Below, in pieces: positions 24,053 through 31,705 of a DNA stretch of 41,914 bases. Position 1 is the stretch's first letter, and the number at the start of each line of letters is the position of its first letter. Under the pieces are notes generated by a model. It did not search any database and was not told the DNA's origin. It saw only the letters and a program-made list of their open reading frames with translations. The DNA comes from Patescibacteria group bacterium (GTDB lineage: Bacteria > Patescibacteriota > Minisyncoccia > JAHIHE01), in contig JAHILZ010000051.1 in assembly GCA_018896765.1 (NCBI GenBank), positions 1-41,914 of the forward strand, written 5' to 3'. The translations under genes were made by a program, and so were the position numbers.

Positions 24053-24426
24053 GCAATAAAAATTATTTTAAAAATATTAGCGCGAAAGTCAGCTTTGCGG
24101 CAAAATATTTCAGGGTTTTTAGGCTTTTGGTTATTATTGCTTATTTATTTTATTTAGAGATGCTGGTGGTTAATGTTTTTTCCGCCGTAGAATATATTCC
24201 GAGCACTGATGAAGTGAAAAGAAGATTTTCGCCGATTACGGCTAAAAATGAAGTTATTAATTCAATCGAAAGATATTTTTTGGAGAAGGAAAATAATTTA
24301 GTTAAAAACTTGCAAAGAGAAGATAGAAACAATCCCTTTTTGCCCCATAAAACGGAGAATTTGAATTTTATAGATAGCGCTAGCGCTCCTGAAAATAGTA
24401 TTCCCGAAAGCAATGCGATTAATTGA
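24049..24426 (+). CDS. small membrane protein at the PilP position
   Basis: 125 residues, one membrane segment (LLVIIAYLFYLEMLVVNVFS), then ~75 mostly polar residues with NNPFLPH near the end. This resembles the [RD]NPFxP box that opens the C-terminal part of PilP in Gram-negative pilus systems, but the PilP beta domain is missing. Coupled to pilO by an ATGA overlap, so it is part of the pilMNO unit. The PilP comparison is positional plus one short motif, and should be regarded as tentative. Confidence 0.65.
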   Translation: MSNKNYFKNISAKVSFAAKYFRVFRLLVIIAYLFYLEMLVVNVFSAVEYIPSTDEVKRRFSPITAKNEVINSIERYFLEKENNLVKNLQREDRNNPFLPHKTENLNFIDSASAPENSIPESNAIN

Positions 24427-24531
24427 CGGGCTGTCTTTATTAGAAATAATCTATATGATCGGCTTTATTAAATCTATCTTAGCCGCCGCAAGTTAGATTA
24501 ATAGAGCGCATAAGTTCACACATACATAGAG

Positions 24532-24559
24532 TTGACTTTTTTTATAAAAATGTTATTAT
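24532..24559 (+). promoter_or_regulatory. promoter for tRNA-Arg(TCT)
   Basis: TTGACT (24532-24537), 16-nt spacer, TATTAT (24554-24559) with TG one base upstream of the -10. The tRNA starts ~49 nt downstream of the -10. Confidence 0.6.
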
Positions 24560-24607
24560 TCTTTAGCATTAAACTCTTATGAGTTTATTTTAATATAGTT
24601 TAATTAC

Positions 24608-24679
24608 GCTCTCGTAGCTCAATGGATAGAGCAAGACCCTTCTAAGGTCGAGATATAGGTCCGATTCCTATCGAGAGCG
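24608..24679 (+). tRNA. tRNA-Arg (anticodon TCT)
   Basis: The acceptor arms GCTCTCG and CGAGAGC pair perfectly. The anticodon loop CTTCTAA is closed by GACC/GGTC and the T loop reads TTCCTATC-type around GGTCCGATTCC. Discriminator G. CCA is not encoded. 72 nt. Confidence 0.93.
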
Positions 24680-24683
24680 CTAA

Positions 24684-24722
24684 AAAAGTTAAAAATTAAA
24701 AATGAAAAGTTAAAAATTGAAG
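24684..24722 (+). repeat. 7-bp periodic tract after tRNA-Arg
   Basis: AAAGTTA AAAATTA AAAATGA AAAGTTA AAAATTG series. One arm only. Confidence 0.7.
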
Positions 24723-24760
24723 ACGAAGATGCTTGATCCTGATTTTTGAAGCGGGATTTT

Positions 24761-24789
24761 TTGTATTTAAGCGGAAATTCGGGTATAAT
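24761..24789 (+). promoter_or_regulatory. promoter for the GH1 gene
   Basis: TTGTAT (24761-24766), 17-nt spacer, TATAAT (24784-24789). The transcript would start at the left arm of the following heptad tract. Confidence 0.55.
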
Positions 24790-24793
24790 ACTA

Positions 24794-24886
24794 TTGGATA
24801 TTAAGATATTGAATATTGGGATATTAAGAATCTTTGAAATTTTTTTAATGATTAATATCAAATATCGAATATCCAATATTTGAATT
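24794..24886 (+). repeat. 7-bp periodic inverted tract before the GH1 gene
   Basis: Left arm heptads ATTGGAT ATTAAGA TATTGAA TATTGGG. Right arm TAATATC AAATATC GAATATC CAATATT then TGAATT, with the ATG directly following. The arms are complementary in character, so the mRNA leader can fold onto itself up to the start codon. Confidence 0.9.
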
Positions 24887-26077
24887 ATGCCAAAAACGCT
24901 AAAGTTCCCTCCCGGCTTTCTCTGGGGTTCGGCGGTTTCTTCTTATCAAGTGGAAGGCGGGATTGAAAATTCAGATTGGTCGCGCGATTATCCGGCCGGC
25001 AAAGCTTGCGATTATTATAATCGATACGAGAAATATTTTGATTTGGCTAAGGAGCTGGGCCAGAATATCCATCGTTTCTCAATTGAATGGTCGCGGATCG
25101 AGCCGGAAGAAGGAAAATTCGACAAAGCCGCGGTTGAGCATTATAAAAAAATGCTTTTGGCTTTGCGCCAAAGAAATATAAAATCAATGGTGACGATTTG
25201 GCACTGGACCAATCCTCTTTGGTTCGCTAGAAAAGGCGGATGGGAAAATTCAAAATCTTCGGAATATTTTGCTCGGTTTGTAAAATTCGCAGTTCCCGAG
25301 CTGGATAATTTGGTTGATTTTTGGGCGACTTTGAACGAGCCAGGAGTTCTTTTGTCCCATGGTTATCTTGCGGGAATTCATCCTCCGCATAAAAAAAGTA
25401 TTCTAGGATTTGCAAAGGTATATGGAAATTTAATCAAAACGCATAATGCGGCATATAAGATCATTCATAGTTTTAACCAAAAAGCGAAAGTAGGGATTAT
25501 TTATAATGCTACTTTTGTAAAGTCTGCGCATAAAGATTCTATTGTCGAGAAAATATGCGTTAAAATATGGGAATATCTTCGCAACCGCATGTTTTTAAAT
25601 GCTGTAAGAAATAATGCCGATTATCTAGGTCTCAATTATTATTTTCCTGATAATATCGAATTTACGCCTTTTAAATTTCCATTTATCGGGATGAGTAATC
25701 GTTCTAAAGAAATCACTGATATGGGATGGGAGATATTTCCGGAAGGAATTTACCATACCTTAAAAGATTTAAAAAGATATAATCTGCCGATTTATATTAC
25801 CGAGAACGGCATTGCTGACGCCAAAGACGCAAAGCGCGCCAAATTTATTATTGATCATTTGCGCTGGATGCATAAAGCGATAAGCGAAGGAGTGGATGTC
25901 AGAGGATATCTTTATTGGTCATTGCTTGACAATTTTGAGTGGACTTACGGATTTAGTAAAAGATTTGGTTTGATTGAAATGGATTTTGGCTCTTTGGAAG
26001 CCAGAATTCGTCCAAGCGCGCTAAAATATGCCGAGATATGCAAAAGCAATAGAATTATATTAGATATTAGATATTAG
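24887..26077 (+). CDS. glycoside hydrolase family 1 (beta-glucosidase-like)
   Basis: Retaining GH1 (clan GH-A) enzyme, probably cytoplasmic because no signal peptide is present. FPPGFLWGSAVSSYQVEGG is the family opening, with the substrate-contact Gln and His-Trp (TIWHWTNP). The acid/base is Glu151 in TLNEP, the nucleophile Glu306 in YITENG, and YWSLLDNFEW is the conserved aglycone-site loop. 396 residues is shorter than the common 440-480, though all catalytic motifs are present. Substrate cannot be read from sequence. The last codons (ILDIRY) are encoded by a heptamer array that runs through the stop codon. Confidence 0.93.
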   Translation: MPKTLKFPPGFLWGSAVSSYQVEGGIENSDWSRDYPAGKACDYYNRYEKYFDLAKELGQNIHRFSIEWSRIEPEEGKFDKAAVEHYKKMLLALRQRNIKSMVTIWHWTNPLWFARKGGWENSKSSEYFARFVKFAVPELDNLVDFWATLNEPGVLLSHGYLAGIHPPHKKSILGFAKVYGNLIKTHNAAYKIIHSFNQKAKVGIIYNATFVKSAHKDSIVEKICVKIWEYLRNRMFLNAVRNNADYLGLNYYFPDNIEFTPFKFPFIGMSNRSKEITDMGWEIFPEGIYHTLKDLKRYNLPIYITENGIADAKDAKRAKFIIDHLRWMHKAISEGVDVRGYLYWSLLDNFEWTYGFSKRFGLIEMDFGSLEARIRPSALKYAEICKSNRIILDIRY

Positions 26078-26159
26078 ATATTAGATATTAGATATTAGAT
26101 ATTAGATATTAGATATTAATTTTAAAATATCAAATATCGAGTATTAAATATCCGGATTG
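26059..26159 (+). repeat. heptamer array through the GH1 stop codon to the next start
   Basis: Eight perfect ATTAGAT copies (26059-26114), the first ones coding for the GH1 C-terminus and containing its TAG stop. A right arm of AAATATC AAATATC GAGTATT AAATATC CGGATTG (26125-26159) runs in perfect 7-bp register to the ATG at 26160. GATATT in the left arm pairs with AATATC in the right. Confidence 0.97.
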
Positions 26160-27074
26160 ATGTTTTTTTGGATTATAATTACAATTATCGCACATCTCTT
26201 GAATGCCATCGTTTTTATTATCGATAAGCATCTTGTTTCGAAAACCGTGATGAAGCCGGTAGCTTATGCTTTTTATTCGTGCGTTTTTTTGTTTGTCTAT
26301 TTGGCGCTTATTCCATTCGGTTTCGTTGTTTCCGAATTTAAATATACGATTATCGGCATCGCCATAGGCGTTTTATTTACTTTTATTTTGCTGGTTTTTT
26401 ATAAAGCGATTCAGGCGGGAGAAAGCACGAGAATTGTTCCCGCAGTAGGAGGCCTGACTCCGGTTTTTACTTTTATATTGGCATATTTGTTCATTGGCGA
26501 AAGATTAGAAATTACACAAGTTATCGCGCTTGTTTTATTTATTTTCGGAGGTTTTTTGTTGTCTTCCAAAATCAGCAAAGAGCATTTAAAAATAATAAAG
26601 GGAGCGAAGATGGCGGTTTTAGCCGCTTTTCTTTTTGCCATTTATTATACTTTGATGAAATTTTTATTTTCGCATATTTCTTTTTTGAGCGGATTTATCA
26701 TTATTCAGATTGGAGCTTTTCTGGGAGCTGTAATTCTCGCGTTGCCGGCTAGGAACAGGAAAGCCATATTTGCTCCGGCGAGCGCGGCCGGCGCTATGAA
26801 AAAAAAAGCATTATATTTATTTGTGCCTGATAAAATTTTAGGCGCCGTAGCGGGTTTTTTGATTCCGTATGCGATTTCCATGGAAGCGGCCAGCGTGACG
26901 GTAATTAATTCCTTGCAGGCGGTTCAATATGTTTTTCTCCTGGTTTTCGCGATAATTTTATCAAAAAAATCCCCTTCTTTTTTTAAAGAGCAGATAGGGG
27001 AAAAAGTAATTAAAAGAAAAATAACCGCGATAATATTGATAGGAATTGGATTGCTTATTATTTCTTGGGGGTAA
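26160..27074 (+). CDS. EamA/DMT-family membrane transporter
   Basis: Ten predicted membrane segments arranged as two five-segment halves. Motifs fit the drug/metabolite transporter superfamily: the first half ends with PVFTFILAYLFIGERLEITQ then IFGGFLL, and the second has AAFLFAIYYTLMKFLF. The start is the ATG at 26160 (a TTG three bases earlier is not needed). It sits between two glycosidase-like genes, so sugar or small-molecule export/import is conceivable, but the substrate is unknown. 304 residues, normal for the family. Confidence 0.85.
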   Translation: MFFWIIITIIAHLLNAIVFIIDKHLVSKTVMKPVAYAFYSCVFLFVYLALIPFGFVVSEFKYTIIGIAIGVLFTFILLVFYKAIQAGESTRIVPAVGGLTPVFTFILAYLFIGERLEITQVIALVLFIFGGFLLSSKISKEHLKIIKGAKMAVLAAFLFAIYYTLMKFLFSHISFLSGFIIIQIGAFLGAVILALPARNRKAIFAPASAAGAMKKKALYLFVPDKILGAVAGFLIPYAISMEAASVTVINSLQAVQYVFLLVFAIILSKKSPSFFKEQIGEKVIKRKITAIILIGIGLLIISWG

Positions 27075-27116
27075 AAATAACAGAAGATTGTAAATTAATA
27101 TATAAAAATAACAACT

Positions 27117-28109
27117 ATGAGAAAACGCAAATTAATAAAAAGGATAGTTTATATTTTCTTTGCCGCCGCGATAATTTATATCAGCATTGACTATTCCGCC
27201 CCTAAAGAAAAAATGTCTTTTGGCGTTACTTTTAGCAAGCCGTTTGCTGAATTTATGGGTCTTGATTGGAAAGAGGCATATTTATCGGCTTTTAAGGATC
27301 TGCAAGTAAAAAAAATTCGGCTATCTTCGTATTGGAATGAAATTGAGCCTTCTCGGGAAGTTTTTCAATTTGATGATTTGGACTGGCAGATCAGTGAAGC
27401 AAAAAAAAATAACGCGGATATTATTCTTGTGTTAGGGCAAAAACAGCCGCGCTGGCCGGAGTGCCATATTCCCGACTGGGCAAAAAACCTTCCTTTGCGA
27501 GACAGGCAAGACAAGCTTATGAATTTAATTAAAACAGTGGTAGATCGCTATAAAAATGAAAAAAATATTGTCGCTTGGCAGGTTGAAAATGAGTTTTTTT
27601 TCCATTTTGGCGAATGCCCGGAATATGATACTGATTTTTTTGACAAGGAAATATCCTATGTTCGCTCTCTTGACGATAGCCGCCCGATTATAATTAGCGA
27701 TTCTGGTGAATTGAGCAGCTGGTATAGGGCGGCTAAAAGAGCCGATATTCTGGGCACTACTATGTATCGGACTGTCTATAATGAAAAATATGGCTATTTT
27801 GTCTATCCCATACCGGCATCTTTTTATACCGTGAAAGCGGAATTAATAAAAGCGATAACCGGGGTTAAAAAAGTTATTGTTGTTGAATTGCAGGGAGAAG
27901 CTTGGGGTCCGCAAATGCCCAACGAAATGACTATGGAGGAGCAACTAAAATCAATGAATTCCGAAAAACTTAAGAATATAGCGGAATATGCCAGAAGCGC
28001 CGGATTTTCGGAAAGTTATTTTTGGGGCGTGGAATATTGGTATTGGCTGAAAAAAATAAAGGGGGAGCCGGGAATGTGGGAAGAGGCGAAAAAGATTTTT
28101 GGGGAATAA
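27117..28109 (+). CDS. membrane-anchored clan GH-A glycosidase-like protein
   Basis: An N-terminal signal anchor (IVYIFFAAAIIYISIDY), then a TIM-barrel sequence with GH5/GH42-like landmarks: KKIRLSSYWNEIEPSREVFQ on strand 2, VAWQVENEFFFHFG with the putative acid/base Glu159, and VIVVELQGEAWGP with the putative nucleophile Glu257. YFWGVEYWYWLK near the end matches the conserved C-terminal W-E/Y-W segment. 330 residues. Family assignment within clan GH-A is uncertain, but both catalytic Glu positions are present, so activity is plausible. It acts outside the membrane, unlike the GH1 neighbour. Confidence 0.8.
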   Translation: MRKRKLIKRIVYIFFAAAIIYISIDYSAPKEKMSFGVTFSKPFAEFMGLDWKEAYLSAFKDLQVKKIRLSSYWNEIEPSREVFQFDDLDWQISEAKKNNADIILVLGQKQPRWPECHIPDWAKNLPLRDRQDKLMNLIKTVVDRYKNEKNIVAWQVENEFFFHFGECPEYDTDFFDKEISYVRSLDDSRPIIISDSGELSSWYRAAKRADILGTTMYRTVYNEKYGYFVYPIPASFYTVKAELIKAITGVKKVIVVELQGEAWGPQMPNEMTMEEQLKSMNSEKLKNIAEYARSAGFSESYFWGVEYWYWLKKIKGEPGMWEEAKKIFGE

Positions 28110-28232
28110 TGAAGCGCGGGATATAATTTATTTATGTTAAAATAATGGCAACTATCGCTGTTATTGCGAGGATGAAAAATAAAGCATAAACTATAAAATT
28201 TCTAATTTCTATTTCGAAGCAATTTAATAGGG

Positions 28233-28260
28233 TTGACATTTTCTTATTTTTCGCTACAAT
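28233..28260 (+). promoter_or_regulatory. promoter for the second tRNA-Arg
   Basis: TTGACA (28233-28238), 16-nt spacer, TACAAT (28255-28260), 26 nt before the tRNA. Confidence 0.7.
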
Positions 28261-28285
28261 AATAGGATGTTTGGAGGCATAAAGC

Positions 28286-28360
28286 GCCCTCGTGGTGAAA
28301 CGGATATCACATCAGTCTTCGGAACTGTTGTTGGGGGTTCGATTCCCTCCGAGGGCACCA
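28286..28360 (+). tRNA. tRNA-Arg (anticodon TCG)
   Basis: Acceptor GCCCTCG/CGAGGGC; anticodon loop CTTCGGA closed by CAGT/ACTG; T arm GGGGGTTCGATTCCCTC. Discriminator A, and CCA follows in the DNA. The CCA also starts the GC-rich repeat hairpin, so encoded CCA may be coincidental. ORFs read antisense through it are artefacts. Confidence 0.9.
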
Positions 28361-28565
28361 GCGAGGAAATGTCAAATTCGCCTCGCTGGTGCTGTATTCT
28401 AAAGATAGTTCGAACGCATTTCGCCGCTTGCGGCGGCGAGGAAAGCCCTCCGCGAAATTCAGAAAACGCGGCGGAGCCGCGCCGATAAAAACTGCCAAAG
28501 AACCTGTTAAAAACATCGGCTCTAACCATATTTTGGGGAAAAGAAAATTTTTTAATCATAAGGTC
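28358..28565 (+). repeat. GC-rich mosaic repeat, copy a
   Basis: Begins with a stem CCAGCGAGG / CCTCGCTGG around a 14-nt loop (28367-28380). The core then has CGCCGC/GCGGCG and CTCCGCG/CGCGG palindromes and a conserved tail (AACCATATTTTGGGG, then AAAATTTTTTAATCATAA). Very GC-rich for this genome. More than 90% identical with copy b (30764-30963) from 28381 onward. It precedes a small exported-protein gene. Confidence 0.93.
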
Positions 28566-28593
28566 GAAAATTTTAACTAAATAATTCAAATAT

Positions 28594-29193
28594 ATGAATC
28601 AAAAAGGCATTTCTTCAATCTTAATAATTTTAATCATTGTCGGAGTTTTAGTTGGAGGCGGTCTGGTTTGGTATTATCAAAAGACGCTTCAAATAATATC
28701 TAAACCAGCGCCGCAAGTAACTCCTGTTGACGAAACCGCCAATTGGAAAACTTATCGGAATGATGAGTATGGGTTTGAGGTGAAATATCCTACGGCGTGG
28801 GAAATCTCTAGTGATAAATCGGGTGTTACAATTAGCCCTAATACGCCAACAACAATGAGCCTCAAAGAAAGACAAAATCTTAGCGAATTATGGCCGAGTT
28901 TTTCTATTGGTTTTACTGATAATAAAAATAATTTGAGCTTGAACGATTTTTTTAAAAAAGAAATACTACCGAATTTAAGATTGGATATCGATCATAAAGT
29001 TCAGCAGGTAAAAATTGGCAATAATGACGCTATTGTTTTCGTTGAACTCGGCATGATCGAAAGTAAAGAGTATATTATGGCCCAAAATAGCAAGTTTGTA
29101 GAAATATTTTTTGCGAATGAAGAGGTGATTCCAAACACACCGGTGGTACCAATATTTAACCAAATTCTTTCCACCTTCAAATTTATCAAATAA
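28594..29193 (+). CDS. exported/anchored protein with pilin-like N-terminus and PsbP-like domain
   Basis: Starts with KGISSILIILIIVGVLVGGG, a pilin-like or uncleaved anchor segment. Residues 48-199 carry the module WKTYRNDEYGFEVKYP with TAWEI following, seen in many Patescibacterial exported proteins and related to the PsbP/DUF1795-type fold. It ends FNQILSTFKFIK, as these modules commonly do. Function unknown. Preceded by mosaic repeat copy a and followed by copy d, so it looks like one unit of a repeat-bounded series. Confidence 0.7.
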   Translation: MNQKGISSILIILIIVGVLVGGGLVWYYQKTLQIISKPAPQVTPVDETANWKTYRNDEYGFEVKYPTAWEISSDKSGVTISPNTPTTMSLKERQNLSELWPSFSIGFTDNKNNLSLNDFFKKEILPNLRLDIDHKVQQVKIGNNDAIVFVELGMIESKEYIMAQNSKFVEIFFANEEVIPNTPVVPIFNQILSTFKFIK

Positions 29194-29207
29194 TCTATTA
29201 CTTACAC

Positions 29208-29352
29208 TTGCCGTCAAAGAAAAACTCGAAATTATCATCGGAGCGGCGGCGGAGCCGCACCGCTCAAAACCGCAAAAGAACCCGGAGAAAAACATCGGCT
29301 CGAACCATATTTTAATTTTGGGGGAAGAAAATTTTTTAATCATAAAATCTAA
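29208..29352 (+). repeat. GC-rich mosaic repeat, copy d (diverged)
   Basis: Contains the shared 5' word (GCCGTCAAAGAAAAACTCGA), a GC palindrome (GGAGCGGCGGCGGAGCC), then CAAAAGAACCCGG, AACATCGGCTC and the tail with AACCATATTTT and AAAATTTTTTAATCATAA. Sits between two small exported-protein genes. Confidence 0.85.
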
Positions 29353-29372
29353 AATTATTAACTAATAATTAT

Positions 29373-29900
29373 ATGAATAAAAAAGGTTTTACAAATATCA
29401 TTTTGATTATAGTTGTTGTGGCCATTATCGTTCTTGGTGGATATTTCCTCTTTTCTAAAAAATCTGTAGCCCCTATCGAAACACAACAATCTAATAAAGC
29501 AGAAAATAATTTCCAGTATGGCGAAGTCATAAAAAACAAAATCGGAATTAATGGTGGAATAATGCAAAACGCGGAAAAATCAGTTATCGTAACTATTCCT
29601 CCATTAAAACAAGAAACGGAATTTACCTTGAGTTTTAAGAAAAGTAATTTTGAAGTAAGGTCTGGCATAGGTTCACCGATAACAATTAGCATTTCCCCTG
29701 ATATAAACCTCATGGATTCGCCGACACCGATAAATATAAAAGTAAAATATGATGCAAAATATAATTTACCCGTACCATACTTGATTGATGAAAAAAATAA
29801 GTTGCACTCGGTAGACATGGGTGGATTAGATAAAGAAAATCATTATTTTACAATGCATACATTTCATGGCGGTGATTACTCTTGGATTTATGCGAATTAA
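29373..29900 (+). CDS. exported/anchored protein with pilin-like N-terminus and ZU5-like beta domain
   Basis: N-terminus KKGFTNIILIIVVVAIIVLG resembles a class III signal or uncleaved anchor. Residues ~65-175 are beta-rich (SVIVTIPPLKQETEFTLSFK, SPDINLMDSPTPINIKVKY) with a YLIDEKNKL turn and a final HTFHGGDYSW; this resembles ZU5-type surface domains, tentatively. 175 residues. No Cys. Bounded by mosaic repeats on both sides. Confidence 0.65.
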   Translation: MNKKGFTNIILIIVVVAIIVLGGYFLFSKKSVAPIETQQSNKAENNFQYGEVIKNKIGINGGIMQNAEKSVIVTIPPLKQETEFTLSFKKSNFEVRSGIGSPITISISPDINLMDSPTPINIKVKYDAKYNLPVPYLIDEKNKLHSVDMGGLDKENHYFTMHTFHGGDYSWIYAN

Positions 29901-29912
29901 TAATTAAAAGAA

Positions 29913-29964
29913 TTTGCCGCCAAAGAAAAATTGGAAATTGTCAGCGGTGCGGCTCCGCCGCCTT
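29913..29964 (+). repeat. GC-rich mosaic repeat fragment, copy e
   Basis: TGCCGCCAAAGAAAAATTGG followed by the palindrome GGTGCGGCTCCGCCGCC. It abuts the transposase remnant, and provides a false N-terminus for that ORF. Confidence 0.75.
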
Positions 29965-30670
29965 TCCAAAAAGAACATTGAAGGCCTTATTAAAGAAAAA
30001 TATGAATTTATCATCGGAGCGAGAATTAAAAATGAAACTGAGAAAATTAAACAGGAAATAATCGCCAAAACCGGAGGACTGGAAAACGGACAAAATATTA
30101 TTCTGGATAAATCAGACAAAACCAGATTGATAATTTCCTATTCAGACAAACGAAGAAAAAAAGACAAGCATAATCGGGAAAAAGGGATTAAGAAATTACA
30201 GGAAAAAATCAAATCGGGAAAATTGACAAAATCCAGCATTAACAATCGCGGATATAATAAATTTTTGAAGCTTAATGGCTCTGTGGCCGCCGCTCTTGAT
30301 AATGACAAAATAAAAAACGACGAATTATGGGATGGACTGAAAGGATATGCAACCAATACCCGATTAGAAGCTGATAAAATAATCAAAAATTACAGCCATC
30401 TTTGGCAGATTGAAAAAGCGTTTAGAATCTCCAAAACTGATTTGAGAATTCGCCCTCATTTGCATCGCTTTTGTCGCTTATACGATTTACAAAGAGCTGG
30501 AAAGACTTCTTAATGAACATAAAGCCGGTTTTAGCCCCAAACGAGCGGCTGAACTTACGCATAATATGTATGAAATAGAATACATATTGCCGCATTCAAA
30601 GCATAAAGCCAAAACCTTGCTAAGAATGGACGCGGAACAACAAATCCTTTACGGCATTATTTACAAATGA
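29965..30670 (+). pseudogene. IS1634/IS4-like DDE transposase remnant, internally deleted and frameshifted
   Basis: The first part (to ~30453) encodes KYEFIIGARIKNETEKIKQ, an insertion with SDKRRKKDKHNREKGIKKL, then WDGLKGYATNT and WQIEKAFRISKTDLRIRP, the C-terminal catalytic region of IS1634-like transposases. The frame then changes: from 30458 the +1 frame reads ICIAFVAYTIYKELERLL and continues to a stop at 30668-30670. Family members have a short stretch between RIRP and ICIAF which is absent here, so the junction is a small deletion that broke the frame. The N-terminal half of the transposase is missing and replaced by a mosaic repeat fragment. Not functional. Confidence 0.85.
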
Positions 30671-30760
30671 TTTAGGGTGTTTGAATGTGGAAGTCAGGAA
30701 ACCGCCAATTGATTTTTTCAGCCAAAATTCCCTACAATTTGGTTGCCGAGCCCGCCGAAG

Positions 30761-30966
30761 CGGGCGAGGCGAATTTGACATTTCCTCGCTGGTGCTGTAT
30801 TCTAAAGATAATTCGAATGCATTTCGCCGCCTGCGGCGGCGAGGAAAGCCCTCCGCGAAATTCAGAAAACGCGGCGGAGCCGCGCCGATAAAAACTGCCA
30901 AAGAACCTGTTAAAAACATCGGCTCTAACCATATTTTGGGGAAAAGAAAATTTTTTAATCATAAGT
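30761..30966 (+). repeat. GC-rich mosaic repeat, copy b
   Basis: GCGAGG (30764-30769), a 14-nt loop (30770-30783) and CCTCGC (30784-30789), then ~180 nt nearly identical with copy a. The 14-nt loop is the exact reverse complement of that in copy a. A CCCGC/GCGGG hairpin lies just upstream. Precedes the next exported-protein gene. Confidence 0.93.
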
Positions 30967-30987
30967 AATAAATTAAACTAAATTATT

Positions 30988-31692
30988 ATGAGTAATACAA
31001 ACACTAAAAATTTACAAACATTTTTTGTATCCGTTTTGATAGTCACTTTGTTGGTAATAATTTTTGGATTTACTCGAATCGCTCACGCCGTTCCCGCCGC
31101 CCCAAGTCCAACTTGTGAGATAAACGCAACTGTATTGGGTGTCCAAAAAGTAAAAACTGATCCGGAACAACCACCCGGACAAAATTTTTATTTCTATGCT
31201 GTAAAACTCAAGATACATAGCAGCTCTGTGTACCAACAGGAAGGTTACGGGTCGTGTGATAAGTTGATAAATTTGGAACAAGATCCGATTTTGCATTTAA
31301 GCGAATATGACAAAACTCCAATAAAGGTAGAGCAAGACATAAATGCCAAAATAAAATTTGGTGGTGATGAATGGTTCCATGGATATTTCTTATCAGACAT
31401 CAAAATTCTTACAAATACAACAGAGAAACCAACATTACCTCCTAACGAACCAGATAAAACCGTCAAGATCAAGAATTCAAGCGAAATATCTGCTATTCTC
31501 GTTGAGCAAAAACTTGTAACTTCGGTTGAAAGTATCAAATTAGACAATCAGCGTTATAATGTCACAGGATATCGGGCAGCGAGATTGTTCTGGTTATTTC
31601 CCGTAAAACTGGAATTAAAATTTATCGTTGATGCAAAAACTGGGAATGTAGAGAGTGTCTCAAAACCATGGTGGTCCTTTCTTGCCTGTTAA
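30988..31692 (+). CDS. exported hypothetical protein
   Basis: A signal peptide (TFFVSVLIVTLLVIIFGFTR, then IAHAVPA) with likely cleavage after AHA. The mature ~200 residues have two Cys in the first half (CEINATVLGV and YGSCDKLINL) and one at the very C-terminus (WWSFLAC). FNxP-like hydrophilic middle, beta-rich. Family not recognised. Flanked by mosaic repeat copies b and c. Confidence 0.65.
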   Translation: MSNTNTKNLQTFFVSVLIVTLLVIIFGFTRIAHAVPAAPSPTCEINATVLGVQKVKTDPEQPPGQNFYFYAVKLKIHSSSVYQQEGYGSCDKLINLEQDPILHLSEYDKTPIKVEQDINAKIKFGGDEWFHGYFLSDIKILTNTTEKPTLPPNEPDKTVKIKNSSEISAILVEQKLVTSVESIKLDNQRYNVTGYRAARLFWLFPVKLELKFIVDAKTGNVESVSKPWWSFLAC

Positions 31693-31705
31693 TATTTTTT
31701 CAAAG

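Noticed and set aside
28254..28589. Minus-strand ORF across the second tRNA-Arg and the repeat
   Set aside because: It is antisense translation of a tRNA and a GC-rich repeat, a common source of false genes.
30620..30968. ORFs on both strands over mosaic repeat copy b
   Set aside because: They arise from the low stop-codon density of the GC-rich repeat, and mirror those over copy a.
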